Source of the DNA: Oxalobacteraceae bacterium
GTDB lineage: Bacteria > Pseudomonadota > Gammaproteobacteria > Burkholderiales > Burkholderiaceae_D
DNA: 10,089 nt
Direction of reading: 5' to 3'
Assembly: GCA_003132085.1 (NCBI GenBank)
Contig: PKWO01000513.1
Location: forward strand, 1-10,089
Below, one piece after another: positions 1 through 4,396 of the stretch. A program made the translations under genes and the position numbers. Within the stretch, counting starts at the first letter, position 1. Each line of letters begins with the position of its first letter. Under the pieces are notes generated by a model. The model did no database searches and had not been told where the DNA came from. It saw nothing but the letters and a program-made list of their open reading frames with translations.

Positions 1-103
1 CGGTGACCAGCGGCAGGTTGTAAATTTCTACCCGTTTTGCGACGAGCAATGCTCCTGCTGCACTTTCGATTGTCTTGTATTCAACTCCGTCGATCTTGAT
101 CAC
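1..103 (-). CDS. Start of an unrecognised small protein, cut by the window edge
   Basis: A reading frame enters from the right on the minus strand at a GTG codon (103-101) and is open to the window edge, giving 34 residues that begin IKIDGVEYKTIESAAGALLV. A strong ribosome binding site, AAGGAG at 115-110, lies 6 bases upstream, which decides the start. The N-terminus reads as a short beta-turn-beta followed by an amphipathic helix, but I do not recognise a family. It is the downstream gene of a leftward pair with the HExxH lipoprotein, separated from it by about 220 non-coding bases. The C-terminal part is outside the window, so no function is proposed. Confidence 0.6.
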   Translation of the reverse strand, partial: MIKIDGVEYKTIESAAGALLVAKRVEIYNLPLVT

Positions 104-150
104 GTTTTTCTCCTTGGTTGGTTCGTTGTCCGGTACATCGTTGTGCTAAA

Positions 151-167
151 TCAGCAGTGATCTGGTG
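151..167 (+). repeat. Left arm of perfect 17-bp inverted repeat
   Basis: TCAGCAGTGATCTGGTG is the exact reverse complement of 280-296, with 112 bases between the arms. The match stops at both ends (bases 150/297 and 168/279 do not pair). It could form a long stem in RNA or be a footprint of an inversion or insertion. Confidence 0.85.
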
Positions 168-279
168 GCCGGGCTTGATACCGACTGGCCTACCGTTCCT
201 CATACATCTTTTATCCGCATGAGGCGGCGATTCCCTATCCCCCTTCTAATTGGCGAGATATACGCTTCCTTCAGCGCCG

Positions 280-296
280 CACCAGATCACTGCTGA
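280..296 (-). repeat. Right arm of perfect 17-bp inverted repeat
   Basis: CACCAGATCACTGCTGA is the exact reverse complement of 151-167. It sits 27 bases downstream of the stop codon of the lipoprotein gene, on the transcript side. It overlaps by one base the GC-rich hexamer 275-280, which can pair with 224-229 instead. Confidence 0.85.
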
Positions 297-323
297 CTTC
301 CTTACTTCCCGCCGAGGCCACTA

Positions 324-692
324 TCACCATTTAGTCCGAACGTTGTAAAATTGGCTGGTTTCGCCTAATTCCGTTTTAGACCCATGCCATAAACCGTCGA
401 AGCAATGCTTGACTTCGTGGCCGAGGGTATCCAGAGCATCAGCGTTGTCGAGGTCTGGGGCGTATATGTGGCATATCCCTTTATCCACGTAAAAAAACCC
501 TTCCAGATGGCCCAATTCTTTAGATTTACCGTGTATTTGCATATATGCGGAATTCACTTCGTTCTTGCTGGCTCGGTGCCAGACTATTGGCAAAGAGGTT
601 GCAGGCTTCAAAGACAATGATTGATCTACACGTTCAGTAATCGGGGCGCACCCCGCGAAGGCCAAAACTAAAATTAGTGCGGTATAACGCAT
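324..692 (-). CDS. Small lipoprotein with an HExxH metallopeptidase-like motif
   Basis: This 122-residue protein has a short hydrophobic signal peptide (residues 3-14) ending in a lipobox, A-F-A-G-C, with Cys15 as the expected lipidated residue. Ala at +2 suggests outer-membrane placement rather than inner-membrane retention. Residues 92-96 read HEVKH, a match to the HExxH zinc-binding signature. It is preceded by a leucine-rich helix and followed by Cys97, Asp99 and His103. AAGGAG at 704-699, 6 bases upstream, decides the ATG. HExxH is seen in many zinc peptidases, but the protein is short, no third ligand is certain, and catalysis is inferred only. Phage lipoproteins of this type could act at the envelope, in lysogenic conversion or lysis; nothing nearby decides which. 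Confidence 0.75.
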   Translation of the reverse strand: MRYTALILVLAFAGCAPITERVDQSLSLKPATSLPIVWHRASKNEVNSAYMQIHGKSKELGHLEGFFYVDKGICHIYAPDLDNADALDTLGHEVKHCFDGLWHGSKTELGETSQFYNVRTKW

Positions 693-962
693 GGTTTTCT
701 CCTTTTCTGCTTTCGCTCTGACTTCCTTCCCTACAACCCGTTCCCCGCGTGCTGCGTGCCGACTGGCCGTTCCGCGCCCATCGCTGATTTGATGGATTCC
801 AGTTACTTGGGTTTTGATCCGCTTATTTCGTCGCTTAATTTCCGCCTGGCCGCATGTCGAGCCTGCTACCCGTGGGCTGTACCTTGATGCTGGTCATTTC
901 CGGTAGGGCGGTTTGCTGCTACTACCTAGACCGTTCGAGTGGTGTTCGGTAGCGTTAAGCCG

Positions 963-992
963 GATATTGCGCCTGTTTTTTTAATGTGTCAA
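963..992 (-). promoter_or_regulatory. Candidate leftward promoter
   Basis: On the minus strand a perfect -35 hexamer TTGACA (992-987) is followed, after about 17-18 bases, only by weak -10 matches (CAATAT 969-964 or AATATC 968-963). It would drive transcription towards the lipoprotein gene, nearly 300 bases away. The -35 match is strong and the -10 is poor, so this is a tentative call. Confidence 0.3.
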
Positions 993-1008
993 CAGATTTG
1001 TTAAAGCA

Positions 1009-1047
1009 TTGTGCAATAGTCTTGTCATATGGTATAGTTGGCATAAT
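1009..1047 (+). promoter_or_regulatory. Candidate promoter of the first rightward operon
   Basis: TTGTGC (1009-1014) and TATAGT (1033-1038) are separated by 18 bases, giving a usable sigma-70-like promoter. A second -10-like hexamer, CATAAT (1042-1047), lies just downstream but has no -35 at a good distance. Transcription would start about 20-25 bases before the HTH gene. The -35 overlaps ATTGTGCAAT (1008-1017), an imperfect palindrome whose core TTGTGCAA also occurs, inverted, at 3017-3024 in the other control region. It is therefore a possible operator. Confidence 0.45.
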
Positions 1048-1065
1048 TACAAAAGGAGAATCACA

Positions 1066-1239
1066 ATGACACCAAATGAATTGATGGAATACAGCGGCGG
1101 GAATTTGACGACTGCCGCACACACCGCACAGGTAAAGGAAAACACCGTGCGAAACTGGCTTGCTGCTGGCTCAATACCAGCAGTACAGCAGCGGTCAATC
1201 GAAGTGCTGACCAAGGGCAAGCTAAAGGCGGACAAATGA
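1066..1239 (+). CDS. Small Cro/YdaS-like helix-turn-helix DNA-binding protein
   Basis: This 57-residue protein is almost entirely one HTH domain. Helix 2 lies near residues 15-22, the turn at 23-25 and the recognition helix near 26-33. It is followed by G-S-I-P-A and then a helix ending in LTKGKLKAD. That layout, with the 'G.IP...' and 'I..LT.GK' pattern, is typical of small phage Cro/YdaS-type regulators. A start at ATG 1066 is chosen because AAAAGGAG lies 6-7 bases upstream; an earlier in-frame start would add unrelated residues. As first gene of a rightward operon behind a promoter with a nearby palindrome, it most likely binds operators in this window and represses or switches early transcription. 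The exact target is not known. Confidence 0.75.
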   Translation: MTPNELMEYSGGNLTTAAHTAQVKENTVRNWLAAGSIPAVQQRSIEVLTKGKLKADK

Positions 1240-1421
1240 AATTCGATCCATTTACAATTACCCTTTTTGACGATGGGGTAACCTACGAGCAGGCGAGAGT
1301 GCATCCTGAACTGACCATGATTACTTGCAGAATCAACGGAAAAAATGAGCCGTCGAAGATTGTCGAAACGGAATATTTCCTGAGGATAGCCGATGCTATC
1401 AGGGAAGCGGAAAAGCCATGA
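1236..1421 (+). CDS. Unknown small protein, 61 residues
   Basis: I do not recognise a family. The protein is soluble and acidic-to-neutral, begins MKFDPFTITL, and has an apparent beta-hairpin start followed by a C-terminal helix (IADAIREAEK). Its ATG overlaps the stop of the HTH gene by four bases (ATGA), and its own stop overlaps the next start the same way. It is probably translated by coupling in the ParB operon. The overlaps on both sides are the main reason to accept it as a gene. Confidence 0.6.
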   Translation: MKFDPFTITLFDDGVTYEQARVHPELTMITCRINGKNEPSKIVETEYFLRIADAIREAEKP

Positions 1422-1642
1422 ACAAATACCGTTTCTCCGACAAAGCCGCGAACATTCACGCAAAATGCCAGCGCGACGACAAGCCGGTCTATGTCTACCT
1501 CATCGGCGAGAAAGTCATGGCGGTGACTATCCTGGGCAAGTACACAGGATGCACCCCGGATCGGCTTGTGGGAGTTTACGACCGGAGTGCGACCGAGGAA
1601 CAAATAAACGATGATTTAATTTATGCTGCGGAGGAAAAATGA
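1418..1642 (+). CDS. Unknown small protein, 74 residues
   Basis: I do not recognise it. The sequence has a short helix (KAANIHAKC), then a beta-strand stretch (PVYVYLIGEKVMAVTILG) and an acidic helical tail (residues about 60-74). This suggests a small compact alpha/beta domain rather than a membrane protein. It starts at an ATGA overlap with the preceding gene and ends in an ATGA overlap with the ParB-like gene, so it is likely made from the same message. A GAAGCGG stretch just upstream may serve as a ribosome binding site. Confidence 0.6.
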   Translation: MNKYRFSDKAANIHAKCQRDDKPVYVYLIGEKVMAVTILGKYTGCTPDRLVGVYDRSATEEQINDDLIYAAEEK

Positions 1643-2508
1643 ACGATGAAAATGTAGCTGGCGCGGTATCTCTGAAAATACTTGCCGAGCGCAAGCTGGA
1701 ATGGATCGGGAAAACGACCCAATTTAAGATCGACCCGCGCAAGCTGGAAGTCGAGGACGGATTCAACGCGCGGATTCCTGGAGACGAGCTTGACGCGCAC
1801 ATAGCGGCGATGAAGGAGTCATTCAAAGCTGGCGCAACTATCCCGGCCATTGATGTGCGCGTGGACGATGGCCGGGTGATTGTGGTTGACGGCCATTGCC
1901 GACGCCGTGCGATTCTGGAGTTGATTGCCGAAGGCGTTGAGATTGAATCCGTCGATATTCGGCAGTATCGCGGCAACGATGCCGAGCGCGTGGCCCACAT
2001 GCTCACCAGCGCCCAGGGAAAGCCCCTAACTCCGCTTGAGTGCGGGAAATCGTATCTCCGCTTGATCCGGTTCGGCTGGACGAAACCAGCCATTGCCTCG
2101 CGCGTCGGAAAGTCGATTTCCCATGTCGAACAAATGATCCTGCTGGCCGAGTCAAACAGCGACGTGCAAGCCATGGTCGCCGGTAAATCCGTGTCGGCAG
2201 CGGTAGCCGTGGAAATGGTACGCAAGCACGGCGAAAACGCAGGGCCGGTACTGCAAAATCATCTGGACACGGCCAAGGCTGGCGGGAAAAAGAAGGTTAC
2301 TCAGAAGACGATTTCTGCGGCGTCACAGAAACCCTCAGATTTGAAATATGAAATGAGGGTCTCTGGGCCAGATGATGTAATCTGTTTCCGCGATGAACTG
2401 GAAGCATTACGATTAGCGAATTCGATAAACAAGCAATATCTGCAAGACCGAATTGCCAATCCGGAAAGCGAGGTGCTTTGCGTGGCAACCGTGCATGAGC
2501 CGAAATAA
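1639..2508 (+). CDS. ParB/Spo0J-family protein (ParB-like N-terminal domain plus HTH)
   Basis: This 289-residue protein shows a ParB-like domain at about 28-120. It contains N-A-R-I-P near 43, I-P-A-I-D-V-R near 68-74, and the box G-H-C-R-R-R-A at 85-91, which matches the family's nucleotide-binding GERRxRA motif. Residues about 131-195 (beginning TPLECGKSYLRL) form a helical segment with an HTH, similar to the KorB/ParB DNA-binding domain. A lysine-rich linker (213-222) leads to a C-terminal domain that I cannot place. Partition ParB proteins normally pair with a ParA ATPase and parS sites; no ParA is visible here. A role as a CTP-dependent DNA-binding regulator or nuclease-like accessory of phage replication is equally possible. 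GGAGGAAAA precedes the ATG. The gene ends just before a terminator. Confidence 0.85.
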   Translation: MNDENVAGAVSLKILAERKLEWIGKTTQFKIDPRKLEVEDGFNARIPGDELDAHIAAMKESFKAGATIPAIDVRVDDGRVIVVDGHCRRRAILELIAEGVEIESVDIRQYRGNDAERVAHMLTSAQGKPLTPLECGKSYLRLIRFGWTKPAIASRVGKSISHVEQMILLAESNSDVQAMVAGKSVSAAVAVEMVRKHGENAGPVLQNHLDTAKAGGKKKVTQKTISAASQKPSDLKYEMRVSGPDDVICFRDELEALRLANSINKQYLQDRIANPESEVLCVATVHEPK

Positions 2509-2557
2509 ATAATTCTCTCTCTGATGTTACTATTTGGTACTCCTTGCCGGTGCGAAT

Positions 2558-2591
2558 CCGGCCCTTTCCGGAACTCGTTGCCGGTTTTTTT
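2558..2591 (+). terminator. Rho-independent terminator after the ParB-like gene
   Basis: The hairpin CCGGAA-CTCG-TT(G)CCGG (2568-2584) is followed directly by seven T's (2585-2591). CCGGC at 2558-2562 can also pair with GCCGG at 2580-2584, or instead with GCCGG upstream at 2546-2550, giving two mutually exclusive stems. It ends the rightward operon 50-80 bases after the stop codon. The T-run serves only the plus strand; the converging leftward operon has no equivalent here. Confidence 0.7.
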
Positions 2592-2607
2592 GCCCGTCGA
2601 GAAGGCT

Positions 2608-2784
2608 TTATTTCCCGCGCAATTTTTGCCCGCAGCATTTGCATACTGGCGCATTGGCCCGGTCAATGGCCCGCTTGATGGATGATTGATTAACGCCATG
2701 CAGGGCAGCGGCTTCCCGCCAAGCCATGCCCACCTGGATGGAGGCAATGGCGGCGAGAACGGAAGCGGATTGCGGGCGGCTCAT
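2608..2784 (-). CDS. 58-residue HTH protein with a C-terminal cysteine knuckle
   Basis: This small gene encodes a basic protein. An HTH is visible: W-R-E-A-A-A-L-H-G (residues 22-30), turn V-N-Q-S-S, and recognition helix I-K-R-A-I-D-R (36-42). It is followed by V-C-K-C-C-G-Q-K-L (47-55), which resembles half of a zinc ribbon. The start ATG (2784-2782) overlaps the stop of the upstream leftward gene by four bases (ATGA), which supports both genes and implies coupled translation. A full zinc site would need a second cysteine pair, absent here, so dimerisation or a degenerate knuckle are options. It lies in an operon divergent from the replication genes, and a regulatory role at the control region 3000-3160 is a reasonable inference. 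The family is not firmly identified. Confidence 0.7.
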   Translation of the reverse strand: MSRPQSASVLAAIASIQVGMAWREAAALHGVNQSSIKRAIDRANAPVCKCCGQKLRGK

Positions 2785-2966
2785 TTCGTCAGGTCTTGCT
2801 CAAAAAGTTCAGCAAGATCACCTTTTGATTGGTCGCCGAATTTAGAATTCGCTGTCCGCTCATCATAAGCAGCGCGGTTTTTCGCGAGTTCGGCCAATTG
2901 CTCTGGCGTAAAATTTGGCTTAACTTCTTCTGCATCAAAAACGCCGTATATTTGTTGAGTTTTCAT
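2781..2966 (-). CDS. Unknown acidic small protein, 61 residues
   Basis: I do not recognise a family. The protein begins MKTQQIYGVFDAEEVKPNFT and is then largely helical and charged (PEQLAELAKNRAAYDERT), with an acidic C-terminus (LAELFEQDL). No signal peptide or membrane segment is seen. AAGGAG at 2978-2973, 6 bases before the ATG, is a strong ribosome binding site. It is the first gene of the leftward operon and is coupled to the 58-residue HTH gene. Small acidic helical proteins in this position are sometimes partners of, or decoys for, the neighbouring DNA-binding protein, but nothing here proves it. Confidence 0.65.
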   Translation of the reverse strand: MKTQQIYGVFDAEEVKPNFTPEQLAELAKNRAAYDERTANSKFGDQSKGDLAELFEQDLTK

Positions 2967-3005
2967 TTTGCTCTCCTTAGTTGTGTTTGCTTGCCCAGTG
3001 ATTTA

Positions 3006-3034
3006 AGTATACACGCTTGCACAAATAAAGAAAG
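3006..3034 (-). promoter_or_regulatory. Candidate leftward promoter for the two-gene operon
   Basis: A good -10, TATACT (3011-3006 on the minus strand), lies about 40 bases upstream of the start at 2966. The -35 region is poor (CTTTCT at 3034-3029 with 17-base spacing), so activation or weak constitutive use is likely. TTGTGCAA (3024-3017) falls in the spacer and could bind a repressor. Confidence 0.35.
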
Positions 3035-3115
3035 CAAAGAATGCAAATAATCCTAAAATAATTGCAAAATACGGAAAATCCTTATTTTTGCCAGTCGAGT
3101 AGGTAACTTTCCGTA
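3017..3115. promoter_or_regulatory. AT-rich candidate operator region between divergent promoters
   Basis: Similar motifs recur at about two helical turns: TTGCACAAATAA (3017-3028), ATGCAAATAA (3041-3050) and TTGCAAAATA (3062-3071). An 8-bp inverted pair, TACGGAAA (3070-3077) and TTTCCGTA (3108-3115), follows. Such repeated half-sites between back-to-back promoters are typical of phage genetic switches. Which protein binds is not shown; the HTH proteins at 1066 and 2784 are candidates. Confidence 0.4.
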
Positions 3116-3128
3116 ATCATCTAGGGCA

Positions 3129-3157
3129 TTGCACCTAATCGGATATAGGCGTATTAT
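3129..3157 (+). promoter_or_regulatory. Candidate rightward early promoter for the replication operon
   Basis: TTGCAC (3129-3134) and TATTAT (3152-3157) are 17 bases apart. Transcription would begin near 3164, at the first base of a hairpin formed by ATTCGG (3164-3169) and CCGAAT (3179-3184). This is the best sigma-70-like promoter in the window and lies about 40 bases before the leader ORF. Confidence 0.55.
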
Positions 3158-3202
3158 TTAGGCATTCGGGCTTGTAATCCGAATCCACTCACGGAGTATC
3201 AA

Positions 3203-3310
3203 ATGAATTCAGTATTCTTTCACGAAGGGCAAAAGGGCGTCTCGCCTCGTGTCTCCGTCTTGGCTTGCGTCCGGCGATTTACTACCGCCCCCTTCCTGAA
3301 AGAATATTGA
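3203..3310 (+). CDS. 35-codon leader ORF upstream of the replication gene
   Basis: The frame starts at ATG 3203, preceded at a good distance by ACGGAG (3191-3196), and encodes 35 residues beginning MNSVFFHEGQ and ending APFLKEY. I do not recognise it with certainty. The stop (3308-3310) lies one base before the ATG of the replication protein (TGACATG), a layout that favours ribosome reinitiation. The coding sequence contains both arms of a long inverted repeat, so translation of the leader would melt the structure that covers the next gene's ribosome binding site. It may be a regulatory leader peptide rather than a functional protein. Leader ORFs in P1- and P4-type immunity regions are a possible parallel, but that is speculation. 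Confidence 0.55.
   Translation: MNSVFFHEGQKGVSPRVSVLACVRRFTTAPFLKEY
3213..3306 (+). promoter_or_regulatory. Long stem-loop covering the replication gene's translation start
   Basis: Arm 3213-3229 pairs with 3290-3306 over 17 positions with one C-C mismatch. The loop holds a further GGCG-TCT-CGCC hairpin (3236-3246). The 3' arm contains GAAAG (3298-3302), the only purine-rich sequence near the ATG at 3312. The stem should therefore hide the ribosome binding site unless the leader is translated or another RNA or protein opens it. Confidence 0.6.
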
Positions 3311-3311
3311 C

Positions 3312-4022
3312 ATGTCACGAATAAGAACCATAAAACCCGAATTTTTCAGCAGTTCAGATATCGTATCTTTGACGCCACTTTCACGCCTCTTTTACATCGC
3401 TTTATGGTGCGAATCAGATCGAGAAGGTCGTCTTGTCTGGAATACAAAAACGCTCAAGCTACGTTATTTTCCCTCTGATAAGTGCGACATTGAAAGCATG
3501 GGGAAGGAATTGATAGACGCTGGACTGATAGAGATATACCAAAATTCTGGCACTGATTACGCGTGCATTCCGACATTTAAAAAACATCAAGTCATCAACA
3601 ATCGAGAGGCAATCAGCATTTTACCTTCACGCGACTGTGACGCGTCAAGCACGCGTGAAAGTGGCGATCAAGGGGAAGGGAAGGAAGGAAGGGAAGGGAA
3701 GGGAAGGGAAGACGATTCGCGAACATCATCAAAAGCTGTATCAAAAAAACAGACTCAACTTCCTGAAGACTTCGGAATTTCAGATCGGGTGAAAGACTGG
3801 GCAAAAGAAAACAACCATTTCCAATTGGAATCACGTTTACAACATTTCATCGGGTACGCTAAATCAAGCGGGAAAAAATACCTAGATTGGGATCAGGCAT
3901 TCATGAACGCCATTCGAGACGACTGGGCAAAACTTGGCAAAGACAGCCCCGCCAGCACTTCGCAATCGGAATGGATGGAAGTCGTGATTCGAAAAGCCAA
4001 AGAAAGGGACGCCGCTAGATGA
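3312..4022 (+). CDS. Phage replication initiator, O/DnaT-like
   Basis: This is a 236-residue protein. Its N-terminus, beginning MSRIRTIKPEFFSS with L-S-R-L-F-Y-I-A-L-W-C-E-S-D-R-E-G-R at 23-40, is the common signature of phage replication proteins with a winged-helix domain (about 1-95). A low-complexity linker rich in Glu, Gly, Lys and Arg (about 105-148) follows. Then comes a C-terminal helical domain (150-207) with F-I-G-Y near 179 and W-D-Q-A-F near 193-197, resembling the DnaT/DnaD-like helicase-loading domain. The expected role is to bind the origin and deliver the helicase encoded at 4393. The linker-coding DNA carries iteron-like repeats and a homopurine run. Its ribosome binding site is weak and sits in a stem, so coupling to the leader ORF is likely. 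Confidence 0.8.
   Translation: MSRIRTIKPEFFSSSDIVSLTPLSRLFYIALWCESDREGRLVWNTKTLKLRYFPSDKCDIESMGKELIDAGLIEIYQNSGTDYACIPTFKKHQVINNREAISILPSRDCDASSTRESGDQGEGKEGREGKGREDDSRTSSKAVSKKQTQLPEDFGISDRVKDWAKENNHFQLESRLQHFIGYAKSSGKKYLDWDQAFMNAIRDDWAKLGKDSPASTSQSEWMEVVIRKAKERDAAR
3626..3660 (+). repeat. Three 11-bp iteron-like repeats with dyad symmetry
   Basis: The core (C/G)ACGCG begins at 3628, 3639 and 3650, exactly 11 bases apart. The whole segment 3626-3659 is a dyad around a perfect 10-bp palindrome, TGACGCGTCA (3638-3647), flanked by TTCACGCG and CGCGTGAA arms. It lies inside the replication gene's linker-coding part and is a candidate initiator binding site. Confidence 0.6.
3670..3712 (+). repeat. 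43-base homopurine tract, GGGAA-type tandem repeat
   Basis: Every base from 3670 to 3712 is A or G, with AAGG and then GGGAA units in tandem. It encodes the Glu/Gly/Lys/Arg linker of the replication protein. It lies just after the iteron-like repeats and just before an A-rich stretch (about 3721-3755), an order reminiscent of the lambda origin. It may also be length-variable by slippage, but only changes in multiples of three bases would keep the frame. Confidence 0.75.
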
Positions 4023-4396
4023 AACTACCCTACGGAGGCCAAGAGATAGCTGATTTGCGCAGCATAGGTAAGGCTCATGCGGATATGGTGCTGGTATCGC
4101 TCATTGGAAGCCTAAAGAACGAATCTAACCCGGTCGTGGTGGCTTTTCATGCTGACTACGACTGGCTGTTCCTCACAGGTCTGAACGTGATGATTGTCTG
4201 CAACATGGAAACGGACAAGGCGAAGATAATTGCTGTTCGTGACGCCATCCATAAAGTAATACCGGATTATCTGGGTATCGTGTGGGCTGATAAATGCGAC
4301 GGTCTGAATATTTCATGGGGAGGCTACACCCCAAAAGCGCCGGAAATTAGAAGGTGGAGCAAAGCAGATAAACGGGAATGGAGCGGAGAAGAATGA
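4019..4396 (+). CDS. Unknown 125-residue protein between replication genes
   Basis: I do not recognise a family. It begins MKLPYGGQEIADLRSIGKAH and contains a hydrophobic beta-like stretch (NPVVVAFHADYDWLFLTG, about 37-54), then NVMIVC, a helix with A-V-R-D-A-I-H-K-V-I-P near 72-82 and a charged C-terminus. The pattern suggests a small soluble alpha/beta fold. Both ends use ATGA overlaps, with the replication initiator upstream and the DnaB-like helicase downstream. That places it in the replication unit and suggests a helicase or initiator accessory role, by context only. Confidence 0.65.
   Translation: MKLPYGGQEIADLRSIGKAHADMVLVSLIGSLKNESNPVVVAFHADYDWLFLTGLNVMIVCNMETDKAKIIAVRDAIHKVIPDYLGIVWADKCDGLNISWGGYTPKAPEIRRWSKADKREWSGEE

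Larger units (their letters stand above)
104..323. other. Non-coding gap with inverted repeats
   Basis: This 220-base gap between two leftward genes has no convincing gene. It contains a perfect 17-bp inverted repeat (151-167 and 280-296). A second, shorter pair, GCGGCG at 224-229 and CGCCGC at 275-280, abuts the right arm and offers an alternative fold. There is no T-run after either structure, so a simple terminator is not supported. A weak 40-codon frame (203-81, minus) begins MRNGRPVG but has no ribosome binding site and overlaps the GTG gene, so I do not call it. Confidence 0.6.
693..1065. other. Long intergenic region between divergent operons
   Basis: About 370 bases separate the leftward lipoprotein gene from the rightward HTH gene. 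I see no repressor gene here. Two minus-strand mini-ORFs exist: 897-835 (20 residues, beginning MTSIKVQPTG) and 781-731 (16 residues, beginning MGAERPVG). Neither has a good ribosome binding site, so neither is called. Blocks CCGACTGGCC (759-768) and CTGACTTCCTT (718-728) recur in the gap at 104-323 (181-190 and 293-303). Seven T's at 976-982 have no clear hairpin before them. The promoter-like elements lie at the right end. Confidence 0.55.

Noticed and set aside
81..203. 40-codon minus-strand frame beginning MRNGRPVG
   Set aside because: There is no ribosome binding site and it overlaps the well-supported GTG start at 103; kept only as part of a finding.
976..982. Run of seven T's as a terminator
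   Set aside because: No stable hairpin immediately precedes it.
1527..2225. Long open frame on the minus strand opposite the ParB-like gene
   Set aside because: The plus-strand frame has clear ParB motifs, a ribosome binding site and operon overlaps; the opposite frame is compositionally odd and has no motif.
2546..2562. GCCGG-TGCGAAT-CCGGC resembles a tRNA T-arm, as in an attP site
   Set aside because: No acceptor stem, anticodon arm or integrase is present, and the same bases are explained by the terminator hairpins.
2301..2747. 148-codon minus-strand frame spanning the terminator
   Set aside because: It overlaps the ParB-like gene and the 58-residue HTH gene in another frame and has no ribosome binding site.
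3670..3712. Purine repeat as a CRISPR-like or mobile repeat
   Set aside because: The units are 4-5 bases with no spacers and lie within a coding linker.
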